A DNA stretch of 64,000 nucleotides from Clostridiales bacterium. GTDB lineage: Bacteria > Bacillota > Clostridia > Oscillospirales > Acutalibacteraceae. Each line of letters begins with the position of its first letter. Within the stretch, counting starts at the first letter, position 1. A program made the position numbers and the translations under genes. Of the stretch, positions 17,070 to 25,751 are shown piece after piece. The DNA is taken from positions 1 through 64,000 of the forward strand of contig DYBQ01000003.1 in assembly GCA_019418545.1 (NCBI GenBank), in the 5' to 3' direction. The notes beneath the pieces were generated by a model, which worked only from the letters and a program-made list of their open reading frames with translations, was not told the origin of the DNA and made no database searches.

Positions 17070-20000
17070 TTATACCGTTTTTCTGCGCCGTACCAGTGTA
17101 GCTGCTCCCAATACCATAGCAGCAAATATCATGATAATCCACTGCATATTTTGGCTGTTATCTCCAGTAGCGGGGGTTTCAGACTGATTGCCTTCGGCGC
17201 TGTTGTCATCAGTCGGTTTCTGAACGGAACTGTTACCATCATTGTTATCATTCTTGCCATCATCAGGCTTGGAAGTATCACCATTATCGGAAGCATCTCC
17301 GTCATCGTTAGTGCTCAAGTTCTGGATAGCAGCTTTCAGTTCTTCCACAGCCTCATCCACTACTCCCTGGTCATCTTCGCTCAGAGTTTCGTCTGCCAGA
17401 ACTGCCTTGGCATTCTGGAAGGCTGCCGCAAACACTGCAACACTTTCGGCTGTGTATCCGCTCAAATCCATTCCTTCGGCCTTATTTACCAAATCCTCCA
17501 GAATCGACTTGTCTGCCTTAAAACGCTGAGCAAGAATCGCGTTCAGCAATGCTTCTGCTGCCGGCTCTATGTCTTCTTCCATGGCATCGCCGTCATTATA
17601 AATGTCCTTAGCTGCTGCCAGTGCGTCGATAAGCTGCTGCCAGTTATCCTGCACATACTTGTCAGATTCAGCCATCATTTCATCTGCCTTGGCAATCAGC
17701 TGCTCCAGCATGGTCTTGTCGCCCTGGGTCAGTCCCAGGCCCCAGATACCTTTCAGCAGGTTGTCCCATGCCGCATTGACTTCTTCCTGGGTTGCCTTTT
17801 CATTGTCCAGAACTGCCTTTGCCTCTGCCAGGGCATCCTCAAAGAACTTCTTTGCGCTGTCCGTCACACCTTCGGTGCTCAAAGCCAACGCATACTCATA
17901 GGTCTTTTGCAGCAGGGTCTTGTCAACCACATGAACCACCACAGTGGCTTCCAAATTTTGCGGATTACTCAAACCTATTTTTTCGAGCGGGTTCGTGAAT
18001 GTTGCCTTTAAAGTATAGGTTCCAGCTTTATTTGCCTGATAACCGTCATCGTTCCACTGCACAGGCAGAAGATAGGAAGTCCCATCCTCCAAAATAACGG
18101 GAACTCTGCTGGGAAGTTCCAAGGACTCAAATTTTGTTCCGACAGATACAGTTGTTTCTTGTGCTGGAATCTCTGAAACTGTACCTACAGATACTTCTGT
18201 ATCTCCTCCGAACAATTCCAACTCATAAATTCGTGCAATTTTTGTTCCTTGATAAGCTTGTACCGGCTCGGGAATATAAAGTCTAATATATCTTGCTTTA
18301 ATTGTCTGGTCCAATGTACACTCTGTAATAGTTTCCGTATTTCCGGTCACTTCATCAGCCGTTATCCAATCTTCATCATTAGAGCCAGAAGGTGCCTCCA
18401 AATTGGAATACTGCAAAGAGAAATCCATTGTATTTTTGTCCATACCTTCACCGGCAATGTTCGCATGATACACACGCCAGCCAACAATCTCTTTCTCTTC
18501 ACCCAAATCAACAACTGCCCATTGAGGAGTTCCTCTATCCGAACACCATTTGGTTTCAATATTACCATCTGTCAGGCATTCTTTCTGTTCAGTGGGCCAA
18601 TCTGTATGAGAAGATACTTCCACTACTTCTTTATTCAACGCAACATTATTATTGACAGTAATATACCATTTTCCCACTGCCTTACCGTCTACCATAGCTT
18701 TTACCATCGTGCTGCCTTTACTAATAGCAGTCACTGTACCATCCTGGTTTACCATGGCAACAGATGGATTGGAGGATATCCATGTGAGTTCCTCTGGCAA
18801 AGAATCATTATCCAAATCTTTAGTATTTCCCAACACCATGTTGACTTCCTGGATTTCTACAGTAGAATCCGTATCCTCCAGCCAGCCGCCTTCTGCCTCT
18901 GCTACTGCAACAATCTTATCGTACAATTCCTGATATCCATCAGGCGGAGTGCTCATGTTAGAAGAAGAAAGATTATCGGTAAAGGTATTGTCACCCTTGT
19001 TTACCGTACTAGTCTGAGGTGCCCAAATACGGTTCCCTTTCAAAATGGTACCATCCACTTCATCGTCCATATAGAGCGGATAGACCCAACCGTGTCCGGA
19101 TTCAGACTTATAGATAATATTTTCTTCAAACAGGTTTCCAACATCACATCCCCAAGTATACAAGCAACCGCCATCATCGGTTTTCATCATGTATTCTTCG
19201 GTAATATTGTGACGAATTACATTATATCCATCGTGCTTGAATTGTTTTACTTCTTCACGAGTAAAATCGCCGCCATCTGGATGCAGCTGCAATCTAATGG
19301 GGTCTAACTCTTCATAACGGGCGCCATACTGGCCAAAGAAATTACCATAAGAATCCACACCAAAATGACGAGTTCTCTCGGCATCTCCCGGGATAAATCC
19401 GCTCATAACCTGCCAGTTGGTTCCTGCAACAGAAATTGAGGAATAGGGGACATTTTCAATCTTATTGTATTCGATTTCATTGTGGTTACTGCCAAATATA
19501 CTAACAGCACCTGCATGCATATAGGGAGCAAGACCCAAATCAGAAATGTAATTCCGTCTAATTACATTGTGATGGTTAACGTCCAGGGTACCTGCACCAT
19601 ATCCCATCAGTTCAATTCCACCTGCTCCGGTTCCAACAATGCTGTTCCCTACAATTTCGTTATTCTGAGCATAATGGCACAGGGCAATACCATAAGTACC
19701 AGTATTCTTAATTTTGCAGCCTTCAATCACACAGTTTGCAACGCCATCCATATAAATAGCTGCATCGGGATTTTCACTATACCGCTTTACCCAGTCAGAG
19801 GGGAATTCATCTTCCGGAAGACGGTCTGTGTAGGAAAACTCCAAATCTTTGAGGGTAATATACTCAACCTGATTTTCAAAGTTTTCTTCTTCTTTATCTC
19901 CCTGGAATTCCACAATCCGATAGGCCTTAGGAACGATTACCTTTTGTGTTTCCAAGTCCTCGTCTTTGGGCCACAAATAAACTTTGCCATTCTCAGAATC

Positions 20001-21743
20001 TACACACCATTCTCCAGCTTCATCAATATATTTATAAGCATTCATGATGTTATAGGTTCCAGCACTACTGTCAAAAATCGAACCATCCACAAAATAGAGC
20101 GGATTGTACGAATTCATATAGGCAGAATTTTCTTCATAATCAAAGTCTCTCAACACGGGCAATGCATTCCAGAATCCAACTGCCATCAAATTAATCTCAA
20201 TGTCGCCATTGTCGGGCAATCCCTCCAGGCTGTTGTCTCCAAAATAGATTTTATGGCCCTTTTCCGAATCAAATTGGGGATTGACATTATCATTGATAGA
20301 AAGGTCGAATTTAATCCAATTTTTAAAGCTGTCACTATTTACCTGACGAGAAACCTGCTGACGTTCTCCATCAATGTACAAATCATGGAATCTCCAACCT
20401 TTTTCTACATCAGCTACATAAATATGACCTTTGGCTTCTTCGGTAGTATATGGAAGATTTTCATCTGCCTTTTCCCAATTTGTAATCTCCTTACCGCTTG
20501 TAATCACGGCTTCCTCACCAGGATAAGAGGTATATACAATGGGCTTTCCAACTTCACCGCTGTCTTCCGGTGTAAAAGTAATGGATTCATCCTGATAATA
20601 TTCACCGCCGCGCAGATAGACCGTGACACCGCCTTCTGGCAACACTTCCAGCTCACGAATCGTGTCGCGAGCCTTTTGTATCGTGGCAAAAGGTGCTTCC
20701 TCAGTACCGGCATTCTCATCTGAACCGTCAGGAGAGCCATAGTAGAAGGTCTCACACTCTGCAGTTTCATATACCGTTACCGTACAACTATCCGTTTTAG
20801 ATGAATCGGATGCTGATGCTGCTGTAATGGTCGCCGTGCCTGCTGCTACACCAGTTACTGTGCCATTTTCGTCCACAACAGCTACATCCGTATTGTCACT
20901 GCTCCAAATCAAATTTTTGTCCGAAGCAGTGGAGGGGCTTATAGTTGCCAGCAAAAGGATTGTTTCACCTTTTTCTATATTGGCCTCATTTTTGTCCAGT
21001 TCTACTTCTTCTACTGGAATTTTTGTCTCCACACCGATAACTTTTACATTATCCACCGACATATCACATCCGCCGCTCTCAAATCCTATGCCTCCATAGG
21101 AAAGAGCAGGGCCGTTGCTTCCATCATCAACAAAACTAAGTATGGGTTCTCCATACTCTGCTCCCTTTTCCGTAACATAAGCAAAAACGGTCGTTCCAGT
21201 AAAGTCCAGCTTAAGCTGATAAGTTTTCCCGACCTCCAAAGGATACTCCGTTTTGGCAATCGTGTGTCCCGCATTACTATAAAACTTATTCAATTCCAAA
21301 ATCTGGGACTCCCGACGATAATAAAGACCCAGTTTGCTTCCATTTTGAACATGACCCATCAATCCCAGGCAGTCATACTGCTTCATGCCGGCATCTCCAT
21401 GGTCAATCCATTCGTTAATAACAAAGTCAGCTTCTAAAGAATAATCCGTCCATTCAGCCTTGTTTGTATTTAAATAAGCTTTTCCATCCCACGGTACGCC
21501 GCGAATTTGAAACCAGTTATTCCCCTGGTCATCATTTTTAATCGTATATTCTCCTGTTTCAGCAAACTCCCAACCAGAAGGGATTTCTCCGTTCTCAAAA
21601 TCTTCTTCTAATAAAACCGTATTTTCTGTCTGCACACTTTCTTCCGGAACCACTTTGGCTGACCCTATCATTTGCAGTCCGATTACAAGAGCCAGCATTC
21701 CGCTTACAACCTTTTTTACTGTTTTCCCTTTTAACAATGACAA
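17070..21743 (-). CDS. Wall-anchored beta-helix (GH141-like) protein 2 with CBM32
   Basis: 1557 residues. Signal peptide, LamG-like domain (about 40-230), Big_2 (240-330), beta-helix (340-960), a second Ig-like domain (970-1040), F5/8C/CBM32 domain from NVALNKEVVEVSSH with a W-C-S-D binding-loop region (1042-1190), Ig-like domain (1198-1280), helical region, Asp/Lys/Asn-rich linker, TPATGD sorting signal, membrane helix and RRRKTV. Start is TTG: GGGAGG lies 8 nt upstream and no ATG fits. It differs from protein 1 mainly in the carbohydrate-binding modules after the helix. A promoter with AraC-type repeats lies upstream. Probable extracellular polysaccharide enzyme; activity inferred. Confidence 0.85.
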   Translation of the reverse strand: MSLLKGKTVKKVVSGMLALVIGLQMIGSAKVVPEESVQTENTVLLEEDFENGEIPSGWEFAETGEYTIKNDDQGNNWFQIRGVPWDGKAYLNTNKAEWTDYSLEADFVINEWIDHGDAGMKQYDCLGLMGHVQNGSKLGLYYRRESQILELNKFYSNAGHTIAKTEYPLEVGKTYQLKLDFTGTTVFAYVTEKGAEYGEPILSFVDDGSNGPALSYGGIGFESGGCDMSVDNVKVIGVETKIPVEEVELDKNEANIEKGETILLLATISPSTASDKNLIWSSDNTDVAVVDENGTVTGVAAGTATITAASASDSSKTDSCTVTVYETAECETFYYGSPDGSDENAGTEEAPFATIQKARDTIRELEVLPEGGVTVYLRGGEYYQDESITFTPEDSGEVGKPIVYTSYPGEEAVITSGKEITNWEKADENLPYTTEEAKGHIYVADVEKGWRFHDLYIDGERQQVSRQVNSDSFKNWIKFDLSINDNVNPQFDSEKGHKIYFGDNSLEGLPDNGDIEINLMAVGFWNALPVLRDFDYEENSAYMNSYNPLYFVDGSIFDSSAGTYNIMNAYKYIDEAGEWCVDSENGKVYLWPKDEDLETQKVIVPKAYRIVEFQGDKEEENFENQVEYITLKDLEFSYTDRLPEDEFPSDWVKRYSENPDAAIYMDGVANCVIEGCKIKNTGTYGIALCHYAQNNEIVGNSIVGTGAGGIELMGYGAGTLDVNHHNVIRRNYISDLGLAPYMHAGAVSIFGSNHNEIEYNKIENVPYSSISVAGTNWQVMSGFIPGDAERTRHFGVDSYGNFFGQYGARYEELDPIRLQLHPDGGDFTREEVKQFKHDGYNVIRHNITEEYMMKTDDGGCLYTWGCDVGNLFEENIIYKSESGHGWVYPLYMDDEVDGTILKGNRIWAPQTSTVNKGDNTFTDNLSSSNMSTPPDGYQELYDKIVAVAEAEGGWLEDTDSTVEIQEVNMVLGNTKDLDNDSLPEELTWISSNPSVAMVNQDGTVTAISKGSTMVKAMVDGKAVGKWYITVNNNVALNKEVVEVSSHTDWPTEQKECLTDGNIETKWCSDRGTPQWAVVDLGEEKEIVGWRVYHANIAGEGMDKNTMDFSLQYSNLEAPSGSNDEDWITADEVTGNTETITECTLDQTIKARYIRLYIPEPVQAYQGTKIARIYELELFGGDTEVSVGTVSEIPAQETTVSVGTKFESLELPSRVPVILEDGTSYLLPVQWNDDGYQANKAGTYTLKATFTNPLEKIGLSNPQNLEATVVVHVVDKTLLQKTYEYALALSTEGVTDSAKKFFEDALAEAKAVLDNEKATQEEVNAAWDNLLKGIWGLGLTQGDKTMLEQLIAKADEMMAESDKYVQDNWQQLIDALAAAKDIYNDGDAMEEDIEPAAEALLNAILAQRFKADKSILEDLVNKAEGMDLSGYTAESVAVFAAAFQNAKAVLADETLSEDDQGVVDEAVEELKAAIQNLSTNDDGDASDNGDTSKPDDGKNDNNDGNSSVQKPTDDNSAEGNQSETPATGDNSQNMQWIIMIFAAMVLGAATLVRRRKTV
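17258..17918 (-). repeat. 661-bp direct repeat, copy B
   Basis: Identical partner of 12754-13414. The surrounding coding sequence of the two proteins is clearly diverged, so the identity is recent: gene conversion or segmental duplication. Confidence 0.95.
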
Positions 21744-21841
21744 TTATAATACCTCCCTTATTTTCAAAATTTGCAGCTGTTGTCCTATTGACAACTACTA
21801 ACACTCTCCTCCTTTCCATAACTAAATTTTAGGACACTCCT

Positions 21842-21871
21842 AGAATACTATCGAAAAGCAGCATTTTTCAA
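21842..21871 (-). promoter_or_regulatory. Promoter of beta-helix gene 2
   Basis: TTGAAA (21871-21866), 18-bp gap, TATTCT (21847-21842) on the minus strand, about 100 nt before the TTG start. The -35 overlaps the proximal repeat of the AraC-type site. Confidence 0.6.
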
Positions 21872-21898
21872 CTGTAAAAAAGGATGATTCTACTGTAA
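21867..21898 (-). promoter_or_regulatory. AraC-type direct-repeat operator, copy 1
   Basis: TTACAGTAGAA (21898-21888) and TTACAGTTGAA (21877-21867) are direct repeats exactly 21 bp apart. Two helical turns is the usual spacing for AraC-family dimers. The same arrangement recurs at 41430-41461. Confidence 0.6.
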
Positions 21899-21933
21899 TT
21901 TTGTATTATTATGTCTTTTGTAGAAAAAAACAT

Positions 21934-21971
21934 AAAAATTGGTGCTGAAAGTACAACTTCCAGCACCAATT
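21934..21971 (-). terminator. Terminator of slipin gene
   Basis: Leftward arms AATTGGTGCTG and CAGCACCAATT followed by TTTTATG, 47 nt past the stop codon. Confidence 0.85.
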
Positions 21972-22017
21972 GTCTACACAAAATAACCTTTTGCAATATT
22001 AGTAATGTTTCTTATAA

Positions 22018-23118
22018 TCAGCTGTTTCCTTGTAACAGTCCCGCCAACTGTGCCAGCAAATCACCGCTTCCTGAGACTCGGATACTATCTACTTTTTCAC
22101 AAATTCTTTCCAAATACTCTAATTCCTTCAAGCGGTACAGGGTTTTGTTTTCGTCCATCATTTTCGCTGTGTTTAACAAAGAACGGGTAGAGGCGACTTC
22201 TTCTCTTCGGGCAATTACGTTTGCTTGTGCCTTTTTTTCTGCCATAAGCACCATATTCATAATTTGACGGATTTCTCCTGGCAAAATAATATCGCGAATA
22301 CCGGCTTGCGTAAATTTCACAAACATTTCCGCCTCATTTGCCTGTAGCTTTTCGAGCACGATTTTGGACATTTCCTCCCTTCCTTCCAAAATCTCATCCA
22401 AAGTGTGAGCTCCTACATACTCCCGTAAGGCCATCTGAATCATGACGTGAACATACTCTTCATAATCATTGGTACCCGAAAAAGCCCGAACATAATCTGT
22501 TATCCGATATCCACAAACCACGCTGATACGCAGAGCCACTTTATCCCGAGAAAGGATTTCCTGTCCGGTCACCGTGATTTGCTGCAACCGGGTATCTACC
22601 AAGTCCGCACTGACACGTACTGTGTTTTTCCAGAAAAAATAGACGCCGGCATCCAGCAGCCTTACAAATTTTTGGTCGTAATAAAGCCGCGCTTTTTGAT
22701 ACTCTCCCACTTCTAAGCGGGTAAAATAAGCCGTCGGGATTTTGGAAAAAATATATCGCGGCACTTCCTCCGATACTTCTGGCTGAGAAATTTCCACTTT
22801 TTGAAATTCATGCCGGTCATTTCCACTCCAAAAAGCATACTTTCCGGCTGGGAGGATTTCCTGAAATTGCCCATTGACAAAATGCAAAAGTATTTCTTCG
22901 TTTACTGCTTCTGCTGTAACTGTCTGCGCAGCTATTTGTGCATCCTGAAGCAAAACTTCCAGCGGGCAAAATTCAGACTCCAGTTTTTGCGAAGTGGGGA
23001 CAACTTCAATGTTTTTCCTGCTTCCAAAAGTGCGATACTTTCCGGGAGAAAGGAGCTTACGATATCTCCCGTTTTGAAACAAGAGGCCTCTTTCGTTTTC
23101 GTGAATTACTGTTTTCAT
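22018..23118 (-). CDS. Slipin-type SPFH/band-7 protein
   Basis: 366 residues. The first ~150 form a repeated beta-rich preface (two similar segments, each with a L-x-P-G-K-Y motif). Then comes an SPFH core (VDTRLQQITVTGQEILSRDKVALRISVVCGYRI), VHVMIQMALREYVGAHTLDEIL, and the helical tail AGIRDIILPGEIRQIMN then EKKAQANVIARREE, typical of slipins. No clear membrane anchor. AGGAGG precedes the ATG by 10 nt. Slipins of this kind are known beside bacterial RNA-repair genes (RtcB, Ro60/TROVE). Here the neighbours are two WYL regulators and a tRNA-like RNA. Cellular role unproven. Confidence 0.85.
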   Translation of the reverse strand: MKTVIHENERGLLFQNGRYRKLLSPGKYRTFGSRKNIEVVPTSQKLESEFCPLEVLLQDAQIAAQTVTAEAVNEEILLHFVNGQFQEILPAGKYAFWSGNDRHEFQKVEISQPEVSEEVPRYIFSKIPTAYFTRLEVGEYQKARLYYDQKFVRLLDAGVYFFWKNTVRVSADLVDTRLQQITVTGQEILSRDKVALRISVVCGYRITDYVRAFSGTNDYEEYVHVMIQMALREYVGAHTLDEILEGREEMSKIVLEKLQANEAEMFVKFTQAGIRDIILPGEIRQIMNMVLMAEKKAQANVIARREEVASTRSLLNTAKMMDENKTLYRLKELEYLERICEKVDSIRVSGSGDLLAQLAGLLQGNS

Positions 23119-23336
23119 CTATGTACAACCTCCTGGTAAAGTAGTCGGCATCCAGCCTCCGATGAGCCCGCTGCGGCCAAAAAATTGAGATTCCTTTCCT
23201 CTCAGCGGAAGCCTTGCTCTGGCCGAGAGAAAACAAAACCGGTATCCTTTTTTGGGCAGGGCAGCAAGCCCATTTCTGCCTAAAAGTATTTTCCGGGGAA
23301 TATTCCCCACAAAACACTATCGGCAGTACGTTGGCT

Positions 23337-23495
23337 GCTATGCTTAGTAAAAATAAATTTTCCGGAGGGGACTTGAACCCCGTCCCTGCATAGCAGGGAT
23401 TGCCACCTTTTACGGCAAAACCTCTTTAGCATACGCTTTGGCACTCCTTGCGCACTATGGTGTACTCCATATACACACAAACAAGACGATTTGCC
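23337..23495 (-). ncRNA. tRNA-like structured RNA, possible Y-RNA-type, upstream of slipin
   Basis: On the minus strand TATAAT (23507-23502) is followed by a hairpin (TATGG/CCATA, 23471-23456) and a tRNA-like set of arms. These are TTGCC-9 nt-GGCAA (23418-23400), TCCCT-7 nt-AGGGA (23399-23383), and a T-arm-like GGGG-TTCAAGT-CCCC (23381-23367). An imperfect outer stem joins GCgTATGCT (23436-23428) to AGCATAGC (23344-23337). There is no variable loop, no proper acceptor stem and no CCA, so it is not a working tRNA. Bacterial Y RNAs (YrlA) carry such tRNA mimics and occur near slipin/Ro60 genes; that identity is inference. Boundaries are approximate. It may instead be part of the slipin mRNA leader. 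Confidence 0.45.
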
Positions 23496-23539
23496 ATCAC
23501 CATTATACCTGTGAAAAACACCTGCATCACGGAAAAAAA

Positions 23540-23576
23540 GTTGCGAACTATGTTTATAGTCCGCAACTTTTTTGTT
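23540..23576 (-). terminator. Terminator of WYL pair
   Basis: Leftward stem AGTTGCGGACTAT with ATAGTTCGCAACT (one G-T pair), then seven Ts. It overlaps the stop codon of the second WYL gene and separates it from the tRNA-like RNA. Confidence 0.85.
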
Positions 23577-24462
23577 GTTTCAGCCTTTCCCGTATTAAAT
23601 TTACAAACTTTTCAGGGCCAACCACACGTATCATTGGACCAAAGGATAACACCCTGATTACCAATTCCGTTTCGTCCTCACAATCATACTGTATCGTTAC
23701 CCGATACCGGTTTTCTGATATTTTTTCTGCACGTCTTTCAAAATGAGCAAAATGAAACAGCACCCTTTCCAATGCATTGCGCTGGTTTATCACTTCAAGC
23801 TCTACCCAAGAACGTGGAGATGTCCATTGTAAAGAAATCGCTCTCGGTTTCTCCAAAATCCGGCTGCAGGAAATGATTCTTCCAAGATTGAAAATCTGTC
23901 CATATCGATGTCCAGATGCATACAATCGAAATTTATCATCCTTTTCCGAATATTCCAAACGGACAGGAAAACACACCACATCCCGGGAATTTCTTCCATC
24001 CGGTGCATACTGGATTCGCAAAGCTTCCCCTGACTTGGTTGCCTCCAAAATTACACGAAAAATTTGAATATACTGCTCATCTTCAAATGGGTCGCCATCC
24101 CCATACTTATCAAATACCCGATAGTCTTCCGGCATAAACAATGGCTCCACGTTTTCAAGCCCCGAAAAATCTACTTCAAACAGACGAATTCGGGCATCCA
24201 GGCTAATCGCTTTCAACCATTGTTTTTCCAATGTGGTCAACGGCATCGTCGGGGCATGACGCAGCGGCGTATGATATTCTTCATCCAGCAGCTGCCATTC
24301 CTGGTTTTTCAAAGCAGGCAAAATAGTAAACACGCTTTCTGAAAAAGCATACTTTCTAATAATCCTTTCCATTTCCTCTTTACACAGCCCGCCCTCGACT
24401 GCCCGGCGCAAAATTTGTGCTACCGTATAATAATAAATCCCATAGACTTCGTGGAAAAGCAT
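23554..24462 (-). CDS. WYL-domain protein (downstream gene of pair)
   Basis: 302 residues. Helical N-terminal part, then a WYL-type core (EALRIQYAPDGRNSRDVVCFPVRLEYSEKDDKFRLYA) with FNLGRI, and a WCX-like C-terminal part (YRVTIQYDCEDETELVIRVLSFGPMIRVVGP). The N-terminus shows no clear DNA-binding helix-turn-helix. It may therefore act as a sensor partner of the upstream WYL protein. AGAGGAGAGG precedes the ATG, and only 15 nt separate it from the upstream gene. WYL domains bind nucleic-acid-related or other small ligands; the ligand here is unknown. Confidence 0.75.
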   Translation of the reverse strand: MLFHEVYGIYYYTVAQILRRAVEGGLCKEEMERIIRKYAFSESVFTILPALKNQEWQLLDEEYHTPLRHAPTMPLTTLEKQWLKAISLDARIRLFEVDFSGLENVEPLFMPEDYRVFDKYGDGDPFEDEQYIQIFRVILEATKSGEALRIQYAPDGRNSRDVVCFPVRLEYSEKDDKFRLYASGHRYGQIFNLGRIISCSRILEKPRAISLQWTSPRSWVELEVINQRNALERVLFHFAHFERRAEKISENRYRVTIQYDCEDETELVIRVLSFGPMIRVVGPEKFVNLIRERLKQQKSCGL

Positions 24463-24477
24463 CCGTTCCTCTCCTCT

Positions 24478-25710
24478 TTATTCTATCCCATAGATTTGGT
24501 ACATTTCCTCTAAGTCCTTACGAAACCGTCCTTCTATGGATGGTTGAGAAATATGCAAGTCTGTTATACGACAAATAAAAGTCCGTATCCAAGGAAGCAT
24601 CTCATTTACATCATACACTTTGGCCGAAAAGCGGCAAGTGTTTCTATCAAGCCTTTCTACTGTGCCACAGCGTTTTTCCCGAAGCAGTCTCTGATAAATA
24701 TATTCTTCTCTGTCGGAAAAGTGCACGAGGAAAGAAACTGACTGTAATTTTTCTTCTGGCCTTCGCCCCTGTACTCCCCACATATGTTTTTGCATTTTTT
24801 CCAGCATCTTTCGATACTCATCAAAATCTGCCGATATTCCCCCTGCTTTCACCTGAGAAATCAAATCCAAACGAAAAGCTCTGATATATTTTTTTGAAAG
24901 GTCATATCCCATCAGATACCGTCTTCCCGTCTGGACACTAACGAAAATCCGCAGGGGCACCGCCTGTACACAAATATTTTTCTTCTGCCGGTGGCTATGA
25001 GAAACAAAAGAAACAATTCTCTTATTTCTCATAGCTTGAAACAGGCTGCATAGAATCTCACTTTCCATAGCATGTGTAATATAATGATGCTTAAAAACAA
25101 AAGGGTCCTCTATGTCTTCCAGTTTATCCAACAGATAACTGCCAATTACGCCATCCATTCCGGCTTCTGAAAAAAAGCAGATAGCATCTTTCCAGGAAGA
25201 TAAATCAAAATCTTCCCCGCGCCGATATATTGTCTGTTTTCCCTTTCGCTGAGAGCAGATAATTCCCAAAGTTTCATATTCCTTCAGCTTTTTACGAATG
25301 GTAGACTCATCAAATATTCTGGGATTATGAAAATGGGACAAATATTCCTTATCCATAATTTCCATAATGCTACCCAGAGATTTTTCTTCGTCAGCTGTAT
25401 TCAAAATATCCAGAAGGATAAAATGCAGGGTAATATCACCGGAGGTAAAACTGCGGGCTTTCAGTGCCTGATACAAAGGGTTATGCCGGACACGTCTGCT
25501 GTCAATGGAAAGGAAAACATTTTTCCCATGATTCCCCTGGCGGAAAAACATGTATTCTCCTACATAACTTTCAATCCTTCTTCGTTCGTTATCATAAGAG
25601 CGCGGGCTTTTTTGATGGTATTCATTTCGGCTTTTAAAGCCATATATATAAAACTCATTCATATAATCCCGAATACGCTCGAAATTTTTAATCAGCTCCG
25701 AATATGCCAT
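24478..25710 (-). CDS. WYL-domain transcriptional regulator (upstream gene of pair)
   Basis: 410 residues. The N-terminal two fifths contain a winged-helix-like segment (FDESTIRKKLKEYETLGIICSQRKGKQTIYRR). This is followed by a WYL core (NKRIVSFVSHSHRQKKNICVQAVP then GRRYLMGYDLSKKYIRAFRLDLI) and a WCX-like end. The start is set at the ATG 6 nt after GAGGTG; a GTG at 25719 would overlap that site. Cotranscribed with the second WYL gene. Probably senses a stress ligand and controls this locus, including the slipin and RNA; inference from position. Confidence 0.8.
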   Translation of the reverse strand: MAYSELIKNFERIRDYMNEFYIYGFKSRNEYHQKSPRSYDNERRRIESYVGEYMFFRQGNHGKNVFLSIDSRRVRHNPLYQALKARSFTSGDITLHFILLDILNTADEEKSLGSIMEIMDKEYLSHFHNPRIFDESTIRKKLKEYETLGIICSQRKGKQTIYRRGEDFDLSSWKDAICFFSEAGMDGVIGSYLLDKLEDIEDPFVFKHHYITHAMESEILCSLFQAMRNKRIVSFVSHSHRQKKNICVQAVPLRIFVSVQTGRRYLMGYDLSKKYIRAFRLDLISQVKAGGISADFDEYRKMLEKMQKHMWGVQGRRPEEKLQSVSFLVHFSDREEYIYQRLLREKRCGTVERLDRNTCRFSAKVYDVNEMLPWIRTFICRITDLHISQPSIEGRFRKDLEEMYQIYGIE

Positions 25711-25751
25711 TGTGCGCACCTCATATTTTCGTGCCGATAGCCCCTATGGTA

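Noticed and set aside
17010..18011. Plus-strand open frames over the beta-helix anchor regions, with identical translations at 12710 and 17010
   Set aside because: They are shadows of the 661-bp repeat; their identity is evidence of nucleotide identity, not of genes.
23337..23436. A functional tRNA gene
   Set aside because: The T-arm and two other arms are present, but there is no acceptor stem, no variable loop, and no canonical anticodon loop.
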